Of a DNA stretch of 64,000 nucleotides, positions 21,012 through 33,713 are shown piece after piece (position 1 is the first letter of the stretch; each line of letters opens with the position of its first letter). Below the pieces are notes generated by a model. That model was given only the letters and a program-made list of their open reading frames with translations, had not been told where the DNA came from and searched no databases. Both the position numbers and the translations under genes were made by a program. Source of the stretch: Mikania micrantha (taxonomy: Eukaryota > Streptophyta > Magnoliopsida > Asterales > Asteraceae); assembly GCA_009363875.1 (NCBI GenBank), contig CM018680.1, positions 73,040,272-73,104,271 of the forward strand, in the 5' to 3' direction.

Positions 21012-23337
21012 AGAAGTGTCACACCCCGGGCCGGCGGGAACGGATCGTGTTTTCCCGTCGGGCGGAAGGTTCTCGGGGCACGATATCGTGAGTGATAATC
21101 AAATGATCAGATTGTTTACATAGCACATGAGATGTAAATGAGAAATGCTAACATGACATGAAATAGAATTACAAAGTTAAATTACATTGTTCCATCATAA
21201 TTTAACTAAGTAACTCTGATCAAAAGAATCAATGAGTTTATATGTTGTATCTGTACAAGATATACAAAAGTGATTCACTGTTTTGTCATCCCAAAAGTAT
21301 GCAATCAAAAGTAAGCTAGGTATTCTAAAAGTCCTCAAGCTTAGTACTTGCATATATGCATCTACACCTGTCCGTCACCTGAGAAAACATGCATTTAAAC
21401 AAAATCAACACTAGGTTGGTGAGTTCATAAGTAAGTTAATTGAAAACCTTGATTCAGTCACATGCACAATCACAATGTATATTATGTTACTTGGATGTAG
21501 TATGTTCACCTGTTCACCCAATGGCTTCTCAATAGTTATATTTACAAGTATTATATCGTCCTAGTAGTGTTGCTTATATATAGGGCATATGTAAGGGAAC
21601 TAAGCCCTAGCCAACATCCCACCACATCACTACTAGAAATTCACACTACTTGCAATACAACTATTGATTTCCATTCCCATTGCACCTGTTCATCTCATTT
21701 GATCATCTGTGATATCATGTATAGAATAACATAATAACAGAGTTATTGTCATCAAACTGAGGTATTGATAACTCTTTTATATGTTAAGGATATTAGATTC
21801 TCAATCAGTTCCTTGTATTATTCTATAGTTTGTGGGGTTAACTGTTGTTTCACTTTTAAATATTAAAAGTGTTAGTTAACTGTTTGTAATGTAATCTCAA
21901 TGAAACGTATAGAGACCAAAAGGAGTCCATTGTGATCCTCACGTAATCAGATTACAATGCACCCGATTTACCTCTATCCCGCCGTGTGAATCCCAATGCC
22001 TTCATCGAAACTGTTACTAGTAATATGACACGAGAGAAAATAAATTCCTCAGTCTACTAGACAAAGGTAACGATGGATGATGTACATCTGTATTGTTACT
22101 GATCTCAATGTGACTAACAAAGTTGAATAAGAGCTTGTCTTATTACGTTGTGTTAATCATGATACGAATGATATTGTCATCATGAAATTACGTTATCATG
22201 ACATCATTCGCTTGAACCCATATGATCACCATAACATCCTTAAACCGAATTAAAACAAGTCTTAATACTTTTAAGTCATGCATGGCGGTGAAAGAATCAA
22301 TGCGATCATACTATCACATAGTATGTTTTTAAGGTGTAGATTAAGTGTTATAAGAAATTGACTTATCACACTTGATCAATTATGATGTGGAATGATATTA
22401 AGAAGATATTTTATCTTCTGATCATTCATGTGTTATGAAGTGTCACCATGTTTCACTGTAGTAGTTCTCATTGTTTGTTTGTGTATGAATTGTCTCAATG
22501 TTTGCTCATGTAGAAATAACTAAGTGTTATAAGATATAATCTTACAACTATGTTATTCTAATGTGTTGATGATTATGAAATTACATTATCATATTCATCT
22601 GAGTTTCCCTGTTATCTCATGATCATACAAGCATGCATACAATGATAAACGATAATAAACAGATTAATATTATCTAAATCAATGTATAAATAACATGTTA
22701 AGCAAAACTTTTAAATAGATAAAAGTAAACATGTTTCTCAGCCCTGAGAGTTTAAAATCAGTAAAGATTAAAGTAAAAGGGGGCATATGAACTTGATCAC
22801 CTTGTAGTAGTAGGGTTGACTTAGCTTAAAAGAAAGAATGCACGCGCCCTGGTTGACTTGAGTTTGTTTTCACGATCCTGTATTGATTTCACATTGTCTG
22901 TAATTTATAAGTGCAAGTTGTATCGATTTGTGCGCGTGTATGTGTTGGTGTTAACTTGGTTAACACTCGTAAGTATCGGTTGTCATTCGGCCTTCTTCAC
23001 TTTAATTGCACTTTGTTGACACTTAGTTAGTTTAAATTTACAAATAATGTATGATGTTAGGTTTTGACCAAGGATTTCATCTACATCGTTTCTCTTTATC
23101 TTTAACTCAATTCTTTTGTAAGGATTCAATGATTTACTACCATTAATTGTTTCAACACAAATGATTATAAGTTTCCTTTGAAAATAGGTTACAATCCCAT
23201 TTCTTTATGCAACTTATTGAAATTGCACATGGATATTATCCATTAATACCCTTTTTATTTCTTGTTCTCAACACTTATTATTAGAGGCCGAATGATATCC
23301 GTATGGACCGGGTAGTGTTATTGAGCCAAATAGTGAG

Positions 23338-23640
23338 ACCATGGGCCCATTGGGCCAACATGGGCCGAAGTGTTTCAATTCATTTTAATTGAATATTCTA
23401 TTGGGCCGAGGGAAGTCACATGGGCCGTAACAACAAAATGGGCCAAGGAACTAAGGTTGGGCCAGAAGTAAAGGGGAGCTGTTGGGCCTGTTTTGAGGTT
23501 CGGTTGGGGTTGGGCCGGTTTCACATGGGCTGGCCAAGATTTAAGCGGCCGATGGTTGTTGATTGGGCTAGTTGCCTAGGCTGGACCAACATTTTGGCCC
23601 GTTCAGCGCTAATGGAATGTCCACTTTATTGCTTTGGGCC
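23338..23640. promoter_or_regulatory. Cluster of TGGGCC (site II-like) motifs in the LTR
   Basis: About a dozen TGGGCY words in 300 bases. TGGGCC/T is the plant site II element bound by TCP factors and frequent in promoters active in dividing cells. A role in LTR expression is an inference. The same cluster is at 31734-32036. Confidence 0.5.
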
Positions 23641-24550
23641 GAAACAGGAACAACGGCCGGATAAATTGATGCGCAGGTTTAAGGTTTGCTGTCCACGAGC
23701 TTCCAACCCCAAGGTTCGTTAATTAAGGTAAGGGTTCGGCTAGTTGGTGAGATTAGCCATGCAGGTTCGTTAGTCCTACGGTTCACATGATGACATGGCA
23801 GCATGCAGGTTCGTTTAAGTTCGGATGCGGTTGATCACAAGGAGGGTTCGGTGGTATTGGAATGGTTCGATGCTTGCTGTTGACGAACCTTAGATGAAAT
23901 GGGGATGCTAGGTTCGCCATAACAAGGTTCGTGACTGGCCATAGGTTCTGTGCTAGGACAGGGTTTGTTCCGGCATGGGTGGGTTCGCCTGAAGGATGGT
24001 TCGGCTGTCAGGATAGTTTTGCAGACATGGTGCAGGGTTCGTGAATAATGATGCAGTCAAGGGTTCACCACAAGGAGGTTCGTCTGGGTTGGCACTTCAC
24101 AGGGTTCGGGACTTGACCATGGAACCAACAAGGTTCGTTTAGGCCCTCTTCACCCAGCTCCATCTGCGAACCCAGATCTAGGCACCATCGTCACATGCTC
24201 ATGGTTATGATGGTGTGGATAATACTCTTTATGAGCGTATGGTTTCCAGTTGATGAATGTTTAACCGATTAGGGTTACGGTCGAGTAGGAGGTTAGAAAA
24301 CCCTCTTTTCCCTACCTGTTCGAGCATCATTACCTCGTTTTTCGCCGGACAATATCTCCGATCTTTTGTACTTTCACATAGAGGACATCAAGAGCTTCGC
24401 GTGGGTCCAAGAATCACCCAAATCCGTTGAGAAACGAAGGAGATACGACGATTTGAAGTTGGATTCAAGTGTGAGAGTGAAATGTTCGTGAGATGCTTTT
24501 AGAGAGAGGTTGTGGCTGCCATAAATGAATAAAAACACCCTCATTTGGTG

Positions 24551-24559
24551 TTTATATAG
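24551..24559 (-). promoter_or_regulatory. TATA box of LTR (element 1, 3' copy)
   Basis: On the minus strand this reads CTATATAAA, followed by ACACCAAATGAGGGTG, a plausible start region. The equivalent in the 5' LTR is at 32920-32928. Confidence 0.55.
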
Positions 24560-25319
24560 TCCCGGGGTGTTCGGGTTTGTTTCGGTTGCTCGGTTCGCGA
24601 TTTTGTCGCGTATCCGGATAATTACGCGTAAATTGTAATAAATAAATAAAGAGGTTAATTTAATTAATTTGATGAGTTTCAAAATTGTAAAATGTTATTT
24701 ATTTTATTTTATTAATTTTATTATCGTTCGTGTCGTGTTTCGTTATCGTTTCGTCAGATCGCGTCACCATCGCGCGTATTCGTTCGAATCGTCATTCTAA
24801 CGAACACGACGATGGTTTTGCTTTCCGACTTTTGTTTTCTACTTTCCAGTCATCATTTTAGAACGTTAAACTCACACATATGTTTGTGTGAATCGTCACC
24901 CACGCAAACACACTGTCAGTTCGTTATTCTGAAACGACACTGTGCTTTATGTTTGAATTGTATTTCCTCACTGTCGGACTCAACTAAACATCCTGTTTTC
25001 ATATTGTTTTCACATTCAATTGTCGGCAATCTGATTCCTGTCATCTATGGATATCAGATCGCAACCGATTTGTTTCTGTTGTTCACTTGAACACTGTTGT
25101 TTCTCATGATCTGCTGTGTTATTTGTACTTAAGTTTTCACTTAAATAAACACAACTAATGCTTCAAATGTACGTTGTACTTACAGGACGTACAACGGTTT
25201 CTTGTATTTAGATTTCTGATATTACAAACACTTTTTACACACATGTAAATACACATAGTTACTGTTTATAGTACACGTACCGTACGGACTTGCCGGCCGG
25301 TCAGGTAGTAGCTGTCACA

Positions 25320-25335
25320 GTCTCCCCTTGTTAAA
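25320..25335 (-). other. Polypurine tract of element 1
   Basis: On the minus strand AACAAGGGGAGAC directly precedes the LTR, as required for plus-strand priming in reverse transcription. Confidence 0.6.
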
Positions 25336-25529
25336 GAAATTTCGTCCCGAAATTTAAGCATAAAGGTCGGGCTTTACTTCTCCAACATGTGAGGATACTT
25401 TGCTTTCATGTTGTCCTCGCACTCCCAAGTAAATTCTGGTCCACGCTTGCAGTTCCATTGAACCTTTACAATAGGGATACGGCTACGTTTCAGTTTCTCA
25501 ACTTCACGTTACATAATCTCTACAGCTTC

Positions 25530-28254
25530 CTAAATGAAATGTAGTTGTTCATCAATCTGTATCTCTTCCAATGGTATGATCAATGTTTCGTCTGCTAAGC
25601 ACCTCTTGAGATTTGATACATGAAACACATCGTGTACTCCGCTGAGCTCATCAGGGACTCTGAGTCTGTATGCCACAGGACCTATGCGTTGAGTAATCTC
25701 AAACGGTCCGACATACCTAGGTGCTAGCTTGCCCTTAGCCCCAAAACGAACTACGCCTTTCCATGGGGACACTTTCAATATGAGTCGGTCACCCACATCG
25801 AATTCCAAAGGCTTGCGCCGTTTGTCTGCATAACTCTTTTGGCGGCTACGTGTTGCTTGTAATCTTTGTTGTATTTGGGCTATCTTATCAGTAGTTTCCT
25901 GAATAAGTTCAGGCCCAGTTATTCTGTTGTCTCCTACCTCAGTCCAACAAATTGGAGACCAACATTTTCTACTATAAAGTGCTTCAAAAGGAGCACATCC
26001 AATGCTGCTGTGGTAGCTATTGTTGTAGGAGAACTCAATGAGTGGTAAGCGTGTGTCCCAACTTCCACCGAAGTCTAGGATGCATGTTCTCAACATATCC
26101 TCTAGGGTTTGAATGGTGCGCTCGCTTTGTCCATCCGTTTGTGGATGATAAGCGGTGCTAAAGTTAACACTTGTCCCTAAGGATTGTTGCAATGATTGCC
26201 AGAACCACGAAGTAAATCGACTGTCCCGGTCTGAAATAATAGATAATGGCACACCGTGCCTCACTACTATTTCATCAATGGATAGTCTCGCTAGTTTCTC
26301 CATCTTGTATGTCTCTCTCATAGGCAAGGAAATGTGCGGACTTGGTCAATCTATCAATGATGACCCAAATAGAATCGTATCCGCTGGAAGTGCGGGGTAG
26401 CTTGGTAATGAAATACATAGCTATTTGTTCCCACTTCCATTGTGGTATCTCCGGTTGTTCCAGCAAACCCGAAGGTTTCTGGTGCTCTGCTTTGACCTTG
26501 ACACATGTGATGCATTTGCCAACATAAGTGGCAACGTCTTTCTTCATACCCGGCCACCAATAAAATGACCTAAGATCTTGGTACATCTTATCGGCACCAG
26601 GATGAACTGAGTAACGTGTCTTGTGTGCCTCGTCAAGTATGAGTGTCCGGAATTCATCTACTGCTGGAATCCAAACCCGATCCAGGTAATAGATAACTTT
26701 TGTCTTGTTTCGTCTTGAACTGTTTCTCGGCTCCACAATCGAGCTCGCGTTTTAGATTGTCTCTTGCTATTGCTTCTTGTTGTGCTTGTAGAATATGATC
26801 TCTCAAACTTGTTTGCACAGTCATTCCCATTGCGCGAACGCGTAAGGGTTTGACTCTTTCCTTCCGGCTCAAAGCATCTGCGGCAACATTTGCTTTGCCC
26901 GGATGGTATTTGATCACCCAATCATAATCGTTCAGAAGCTCAACCCAACGTCTATGTCTCATGTTAAGCTCCTTCTGATCAAATATGTGTTGTAAACTCT
27001 TGTGATCTGTGAAGATAGTGCATTTGGTACCATAAAGGTAGTGTCTCCAAATCTTTAATGCAAACACGACAGCTCCCAGTTCGAGATCGTGTGTTGTGTA
27101 ATTTTTCTCATGTATCTTCAGCTGTCGTGAGGCATAAGCAATGACATTGTCTCGTTGCATCAAAACACATCCTAGTCCCTGATGGGAAGCATCACAGTAA
27201 ACTACAAAGTCATCACTGCCTTCTGGGAGTGTTAAGATTGGAGCATTGCACAATCTTTGTTTCAGTGCCTGGAATGCCTCCTCTTGTTTCTAAGTCCACA
27301 CAAAAGGTTCAGTCTTCTGTGTGAGCTTGGTGAGAGGCAAGGCTATCTTAGAGAATTCGAAATGAACCTCCTGTAATAACCTGCGAATCCCAAGAAGGAT
27401 CTGATCGCTGTTGGGGTTGTAGGCACATCCCAGTTCTTGATTGCTTCAACCTTGGCGGGATCCACGTGAATACCATCACTGTTAATCACGTGTCCCAAGA
27501 ACTGAACTTCTCTTAGCCAGAATTCACACTTGGAGAATTTGGCATAGAGTCGTTCCTCCTTTAGAAGTTCCAGGACAGTCTTGAGGTGTTGCTCGTGTTC
27601 CTTCTTATTCTTTGAATAAATCAGTATATCATCAATGAAGACGATAACAAACTGATCTAAGTACGGCTTGCACACCCGGTTCATCAAATCCATAAACACA
27701 GCCGGTGCGTTCGTCAATCCAAATGGCATCACCATGCACTCGTAATGACCATATCGGGTACGAAAGGCCGTCTTTGGTATGTCTTCTTCTTGAATCCAGA
27801 GTTGATGATAACCTGATCTCAGGTCAATCTTTGAAAATTACTGTGCTCCCTGTAACTGGTCAAACAAATCATCAATCCTCGGTAACGGGTACCGATTCTT
27901 GATGGTGAGTTTGTTGAGCTCTCTGTAATCAATGCACATTCTGAAAGTTACATCCTTCTTTTTAACAAAAAGAACCGGAGCTCCCCACAGGGAAAAGCTC
28001 GGTCGGATGAATCCTTTATCGAGTAGTTCTTGCAATTGGTTGGACAACTCCTGCATCTCAGATGGTGCAAGTCTGTAAGGAGACTTAGCGACAGAAGTTG
28101 CTCCTGGAATCAAATCGATTCGAGACTGCACCGCTCTCTCGGATGGCAGTCCCGGTAAATCATCCGGTAACACGTCCGCGTAGTCTTTCACCACTGGTAC
28201 ATTTTGAGTATTGATTGCCTTCACGTGCAATATTACTCTGTCACGACGTCTCAC
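25530..28254 (-). pseudogene. pol of Ty3/Gypsy element 1 (reverse transcriptase, RNase H, integrase), broken
   Basis: Frames at 28254-27838 and 27735-27343 carry reverse transcriptase (GFIRPSFSLWGAPVLFVKKK; FVIVFIDDILIYSK). 27253-26654 carries RNase H (CDASHQGLGCVLMQ, FTDHKSLQHIF). 26736-26275 carries the integrase zinc-binding region (HPGADKMY..., KCITC) and the first acidic residue (VIIDRLTKSAHF). 26327-25530 carries the rest of the core (SDRDSRFTSWFW, YHPQTDGQSERT) and the C-terminal FHVSNLK segment. A premature stop interrupts RT after DDLFDQLQGAQ, and frameshifts separate the fragments. No protease DTGA motif lies upstream, so the protease-coding part has been deleted. Confidence 0.85.
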
Positions 28255-28417
28255 TTGATCTCCATGAATCTTCCAAGGTTTGGTCGTTCTCCATTTAAGT
28301 GTAGATATTTATTATACTAGCTTCTATTATCTAATTGGCACCTAATTAATCTACAGTTCTCCCTTAATTATCTTACTACCTACATATGGCATATAAAATT
28401 TTAACATTATACAGAAT

Positions 28418-29191
28418 TCAATTACGCATGGTTAAAGATGACATACCTTCAAAGTCATCCGACTCCGTGTGTACATCTGGTGCTGGTAGGGCGAGTAGTT
28501 CCTCGGTGGTGGTTGCTGTTGTTGAAACTGTTGAAGTTGTTGGGAACTTCCTCATAGGGCAGTCTCTTGCAAAATGTACAAGTATTCCGCAAGTGTAGCA
28601 GTGGTGATTGTGTTGAGAGGAGGTAGAGGCACTTGCCTTCTGATTCTGATTCTGTGTTCGAAGGCTTCCGCACCTCCAAATCGAGTGTCCCCTCTTTCCA
28701 CAGTTCAAACAAAGACCGCATGGATTGTCACCAGCATGATGAAATCCACACTTGTTACACTTGGGATGTTTACCAGTGTATTGACGAAGTTTTGATTTCA
28801 TTAAGGTTTTGCAATAAGCAGCCCAGTGTCCTGTCCTTCCACAACGGGTGCACTGATGACACTGGGTTCTGTCATGGTGATGATATTGACAGAGTTGGCA
28901 AAGAGGAGCCGTCCCACTATAAGGTTTGTTACCCTTTTTAGTCAAGTTCGGCATGACTTGGCTGATCGGGGTGGCTTCAGTGTAATTCACAGATCTCTTC
29001 TGCTTTTTGGCAGGACGGTGTTTATGTTCCTTGTTGGTGTCACCCTCCGCAGGCTCTTTTCCCTTGGTGGTGACAGGTGGAAAACCCCTAGCATACTCTT
29101 CGTTGTTCCTGATCCTATTGATGATCTCAGGAATGATTGCAACCAATTGCTCAGTAATCAAGGTTGCCAGTGCAGCAGTCGCTGGTTCCAC
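28418..29191 (-). pseudogene. gag-like frame of element 1 with zinc knuckles, no capsid domain
   Basis: 257 codons, with no ATG in frame at the start. Several Cys-His knuckles are present (CTRCGRTGHWAAYC, CLNCGKRGHSIWRC, CYTCGILVHFARDC), more than usual, with extra CxxC...HH variants between them. The LTWW-type capsid region seen in element 2 is missing, and a 160-base break separates it from pol. Family role: nucleocapsid RNA packaging. Non-functional here. Confidence 0.7.
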
Positions 29192-29397
29192 CTCGGGTAG
29201 AGGGGATGAGGTGGTGATGGTGGTTGTCCCTGTGACATGTCAATCCTAACCGAAAAATCATCGGTTAGTATTTATGCTCAGATGATGTAACGTATGCAAG
29301 TAAATCCAAAGTCCTGTGTTTTCTACATGAAGGTCCCTAGGTTATAGTCTAGGCCAAACGGTTTAAGCAATATGACCTATATTTCTCTATAACCATG

Positions 29398-29410
29398 GCT
29401 CTGATACCAA
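29398..29410 (-). other. Primer-binding site of element 1 (tRNA-Met)
   Basis: On the minus strand this reads TGGTATCAGAGCC, the complement of the 3' end of initiator tRNA-Met used by most plant Ty3/Gypsy elements. It lies three bases inside the 5' LTR. Confidence 0.85.
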
Positions 29411-29413
29411 TCT

Positions 29414-32400
29414 GTCACACCCAAGGCCGGCGGGAACGGATCGTGTTTTCCCGTCGGGCGAAAGGTTCTCGGGGCACGATATCATGAGTGATAATCAAAT
29501 GATCAGATTGTTTACATAGCACATGAGATGTAAATGAGAAATGCTAACATGACATGAAATAGAATTACAAAGTTAAATTACATTGTTCCATCATAATTTA
29601 ACTAAGTAACTCTGATCAAAAGAATCAATGAGTTTATATCTTGTATCTGTACAAGAGATACAAAAGTGATTCACTGTTTTGTCATTCCAAAAGTATGCAA
29701 TCAAAAGTAAGCTAGGTCTTCTAAAAGTCCTCTAGCTTAGTACTTGCATATATGCATCTACACCTGTCCGTCAGCTGAGAAAACATGCATTTAAACAAAG
29801 TCAACACTAGGTTGGTGAGTTCATAAATAAGTTAATTGAAAACCTTGATTCAGTCACATGCACAATCACAATGTATATTATGTTACTTGTATGTAGTATG
29901 TTCACCTGTTCACTCAATGGCTTCTCAATAGTTATATTTACAAGTATTATATCGTCCTAGTAGTGTTGCTTATATATAGGGCATATGTAAGGGAACTAAG
30001 CCCTAGCCAACATCCCACCATATCACTACTAGAAATCCACACTACTTGCAATACAACTATTGATTTCCATTCCCATTGCACCTGTTCATCTCATTTGATC
30101 ATCTGTGATATCATGTATAGAATAACATAATAATAGAGTTATTGTCATCAAACCGAGGTATTGATAACTCTTTTATATGTTAAGGATATTAGATTCTCAA
30201 TCTGTTCCTTGTATTATTCTATAGTTTGTGGGGTTAACTGTTGTTTCACTTTTAAATATTAAAAGTGTTAGTTAACTGTTTGTAGTGTAATCTCAATGAA
30301 ACGTATAGAGACCAAAAGGAGTCCATTGTGATCCTCACGTAATCAGATTACAATGCACCCGATTTACCTCTATCCCGCCGTGTGAATCCCAATGCCTTCA
30401 TCGAAACTGTTACTAGTAATATGACACGAGTGAAAATAAATTCCTCAGTCTACTAGACAAAGGTAACGATGGATGATGTACATCTGTATTGTTACTGATC
30501 TCAATGTGACTAACAAAGTTGAATAAGAGCTTGTCTTATTACGTTGTGTTAATCATGATACGAATGATATTGTCATCATGAAATTACGTTATCATGACAT
30601 CATTCGCTTGAACCCATATGATCACCATAACATCCTTAAACTGTATTAAGAACAAGTCTTAATACTTTGAAGTCATGCATTGCGGTGAAAGAATCAATGA
30701 GATCATACTATCACATAGTATGTTTTTAAGGTCTAGATTAAGTGTTATAAGAAATTGACTTATCACACTTGATCAATTATGATGTGGAATGATATTAAGA
30801 AGATATTTTATCTTCTGATCATTCATGTGTTATGAAGTGTCACCATGTTTCACTGTAGTAGTTCTCATTGTTTGTTTGTGTATGAATTGTCTCAATGTTT
30901 GCTCATGTAGAAATAACTAAGTGTTATAAGATATAATCTTACAACTATGTTATTCTAATGTGTTAATGATTATGAAATTACATTATCATATTCATGTGAG
31001 TTTCCCTGTTATCTCATGATCATACAAGCATGCATACAATGATAAACGATAATAAACAGATTAATATTATCTAAATCAAAGTATAAATAACATGTTAAGC
31101 AAAACTTTTAAATAGATAAAAATAAACATGTTTCTCAGCCCCGAGAGTTTAAAATCAGTAAAGATTAAAGTAAAAGGGGCATATGAACTCGATCACCTTG
31201 TAGTAGTAGGGTTGACTTAGCTTAAAAGAAAGAATGCACGCGCCCTTGTTGACTTGAGTTTGTTTTCACGATCCTGTATTGATTTCACATTGTCTGTAAT
31301 TTATAAGTGCAAGTTGTATCGATTTGTGCGCGTGTATGTGTTGGTGTTAACTTGGTTAACACTCGTAAGTATCGGTTGTCATTCGGCCTAGTTCACTTTA
31401 ATTGCACTTTGTTGACACTTAGTTAGTTTAAATTTACAAATAATGTATGATGTTAGGTTTTGACCAAGGATTTCATCTACATCGTTTCTCTTTATCTTTA
31501 ACTCAATTCTTTTGTAAGGATTCAATGATTTACTACCATTAATTGTTTCAACACAAATGATTATAAGTTTCCTTTGAAAATAGGTTACAATCCCATTTCT
31601 TTATGCAACTTATTGAAATTGCACATGGATATTATCCATTAATACCCTTTTTATTTCTTGTTCTCAACACTAATTATTAGAGGCCGAATGATATCCGTAT
31701 GGACCGGGTAGTGCTATTGAGCCAAATAGTGAGACCATGGGCCCATTGGGCCAACATGGGCCGAAGTGTTTCAATTCATTTTAATTGAATATTCTATTGG
31801 GCCGAGGGAAGTCACATGGGCCGTAACAACAAAATGGGCCAAGGAACTAGGGTTGGGCCAGAAGTAAAGGGGAGCTGTTGGGCCTGTTTTGAGGTTCGGT
31901 TGGGGTTGGGCCGGTTTCACATGGGCTGGCCAAGAATTAAGCGGCCGAAGGTTGTTGATTGGGCTAGTTACCTAGGCTGGACCAACATTTGGGCCCGTTC
32001 AGCGCTAATGGAATGTCCACTTTATTGCTTTGGGCCGAAACAGGAACAACGGCCGGATAAATTGATGCGCAGGTTTAAGGTTTGCTGTCCACGAGCTTCC
32101 AGCCCCAAGGTTCGTTAATTAAGGTAAGGGTTCGGCTAGTTGGTGAGATTAGCCATGAAGGTTTGTTAGTCCTACGGTTCGCATGATGACATGGCAGCAC
32201 GCAGGTTCGTTTAAGTTCGGATGCGGTTGATCACAAGGAGGGTTCGGTGGTATTGGAATGGTTCGATGCTTGCTGTTGACGAACCTTAGATGAAATGGGG
32301 ATGATAGGTTCGCCATAACAAGGTTCGTGACTGGCCTTAGGTTCGGTGCTAGGACAGGGTTCGTTCTGGCATGGGTGGGTTCTCCTGAAGGATGGTTCGG

Positions 32401-33708
32401 CTGTCAGGATAGTTTTGCAGACATGGTGCAGGGTTCGTGAATAATGATGCAGTCAAGGGTTCGCCACAAGGAGGTTCGTCTGGGTTGGCACTTCACAGGG
32501 TTCGGGACTTGACCATGGAACCAGCAAGGTTCGTTTAGGCCCTCTTCACCCAGCTCCATCTTCGAACCCAGATCTAGGCACCATCGTCACATATGCTCAT
32601 GGTTATGATGGTGTGGATAATACTCTTCATCAACCGATTAGGGTTACGGTCGAGTAGGAGGTTAGAAAACCCTCTTCTCCCGACCTGTTCGAGCATCATT
32701 ACCTCGTTTTTCGCCGGACAATATCTCCGATTTGTTGTACTTTCACATAGAGGACATCAAGAGCTTCGCGTGGGTCCAAGAATCACCCAAATCCGTTGAG
32801 AAACGAAGGAGATACGACGATTTGAAGTTGGATTCTTGTGTGAGAGTGAAAGGTTCGTGAGATGCTTTTAGAGAGAGGTTGTGGCTGCCATAAATGAAGA
32901 AAAACACCCTCATTTGGTGTTTATATAGTCCCGGGGTGTTCGGGTTTGTTTCGGTTGCTCGGTTCGCGATTTCGTCGCGTATCCGGATAATTACGCGTAA
33001 ATTGTAATAAATAAATAAAGAGGTTAATTTAATTAATTTGATGAGTTTCAAAATTGTAAAATGTTATTTATTTTATTTTATTAATTTTATTATCGTTCGT
33101 GTCGTGTTTCGTTATCGTTTCGTCAGATCGCGTCACCATCGCGCGTATTCGTTCGAATCGTCATTCTAACGAACACGACGATGGTTTTGCTTTGCGACTT
33201 TTGTTTTCTACTTTCTAGTCATCATTTCAGAACGTTAAACTCACAGATATGTTTATGTGAATCGTCACCCACGCAAACACACTGTCAGTTCGTTATTCTG
33301 AACGACACTGTGCTTTATGTTTAAATTGTATTTCCTCACTGTCGGACTCAACTAAACATCCTGTTTTCATATTGTTTTCACATTCAATTGTCGGCCATCT
33401 GATTCCTGTCATCTATGGATATCAGATCCCAACCGATTTGTTTCTGTTGTTCACTTGAACACTGTTGTTTCTCATGATCTGCTGTGTTATTTGTACTTAA
33501 GTTTTCACTTAAATAAAAACAACTAATGCTTCAAATGTACGTTGTACTTACAGTATTTAAGTTTACACAAAAATACGTACAACGGTTTCTTGTATTTAGA
33601 TTTCTGATATTACAAACACTATTTACACACATGTAAATACACATAGTTACTGTTTTATAGTACACGTACCGTACGGACTTGCCGGCCGGTCAAGTACTAG
33701 TTGTCACA
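29414..33708 (-). repeat. LTR of element 1 (5' LTR in element orientation)
   Basis: 4,295 bases. It is the promoter-bearing copy and nearly identical to 21017-25319. It lacks the ATGAGCGTATGGTTTCCAG segment of its partner near 24230 and gains an ATTTAAGTTTACACAAAAAT segment near 33553. TATA box (minus strand) at 32920-32928. Confidence 0.9.
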
Positions 33709-33713
33709 AGAAG

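Larger units (their letters stand above)
21017..25319 (-). repeat. LTR of element 1 (3' LTR in element orientation)
   Basis: 4,303 bases, unusually long for an LTR. It contains a dense TGGGCC region at 23338-23640 and many GGTTCG repeats at about 23700-24150. It differs from its partner by scattered substitutions and small indels. A 100-codon frame at 23420 has a counterpart in the other LTR and is not a gene. Confidence 0.9.
21017..33708 (-). mobile_element. Ty3/Gypsy retrotransposon 1 (Tekay-like chromovirus type, defective)
   Basis: Two near-identical LTRs (21017-25319 and 29414-33708) bracket a 4.1 kb interior on the minus strand. Both LTRs start TGTCACACCC and end TGTCACA. The five bases AGAAG flank the element at 21012-21016 and 33709-33713, a perfect target duplication. 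The primer-binding site is the tRNA-Met complement at 29398-29410 and the polypurine tract precedes the LTR at about 25320-25335. The gene order is gag then pol with integrase last, which defines Ty3/Gypsy. The interior lacks the capsid and protease regions and has stops and frameshifts, so it cannot move by itself. Confidence 0.9.

Noticed and set aside
23420..23722. 100-codon frame, repeated at 31816-32118
   Set aside because: Present in both LTRs at equivalent positions and built from TGGGCC-rich sequence. It runs opposite to the element's genes and has no domain.
24374..24682. 102-codon minus frame, repeated at 32743-33051
   Set aside because: Spans the LTR TATA box and the transcription start region. 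Conserved only because the LTRs are copies.
29398..29410. tRNA-like GGCTCTGATACCA
   Set aside because: Only the 13-base primer-binding complement of tRNA-Met, with no cloverleaf. The copy at 58065 is the same kind of site.
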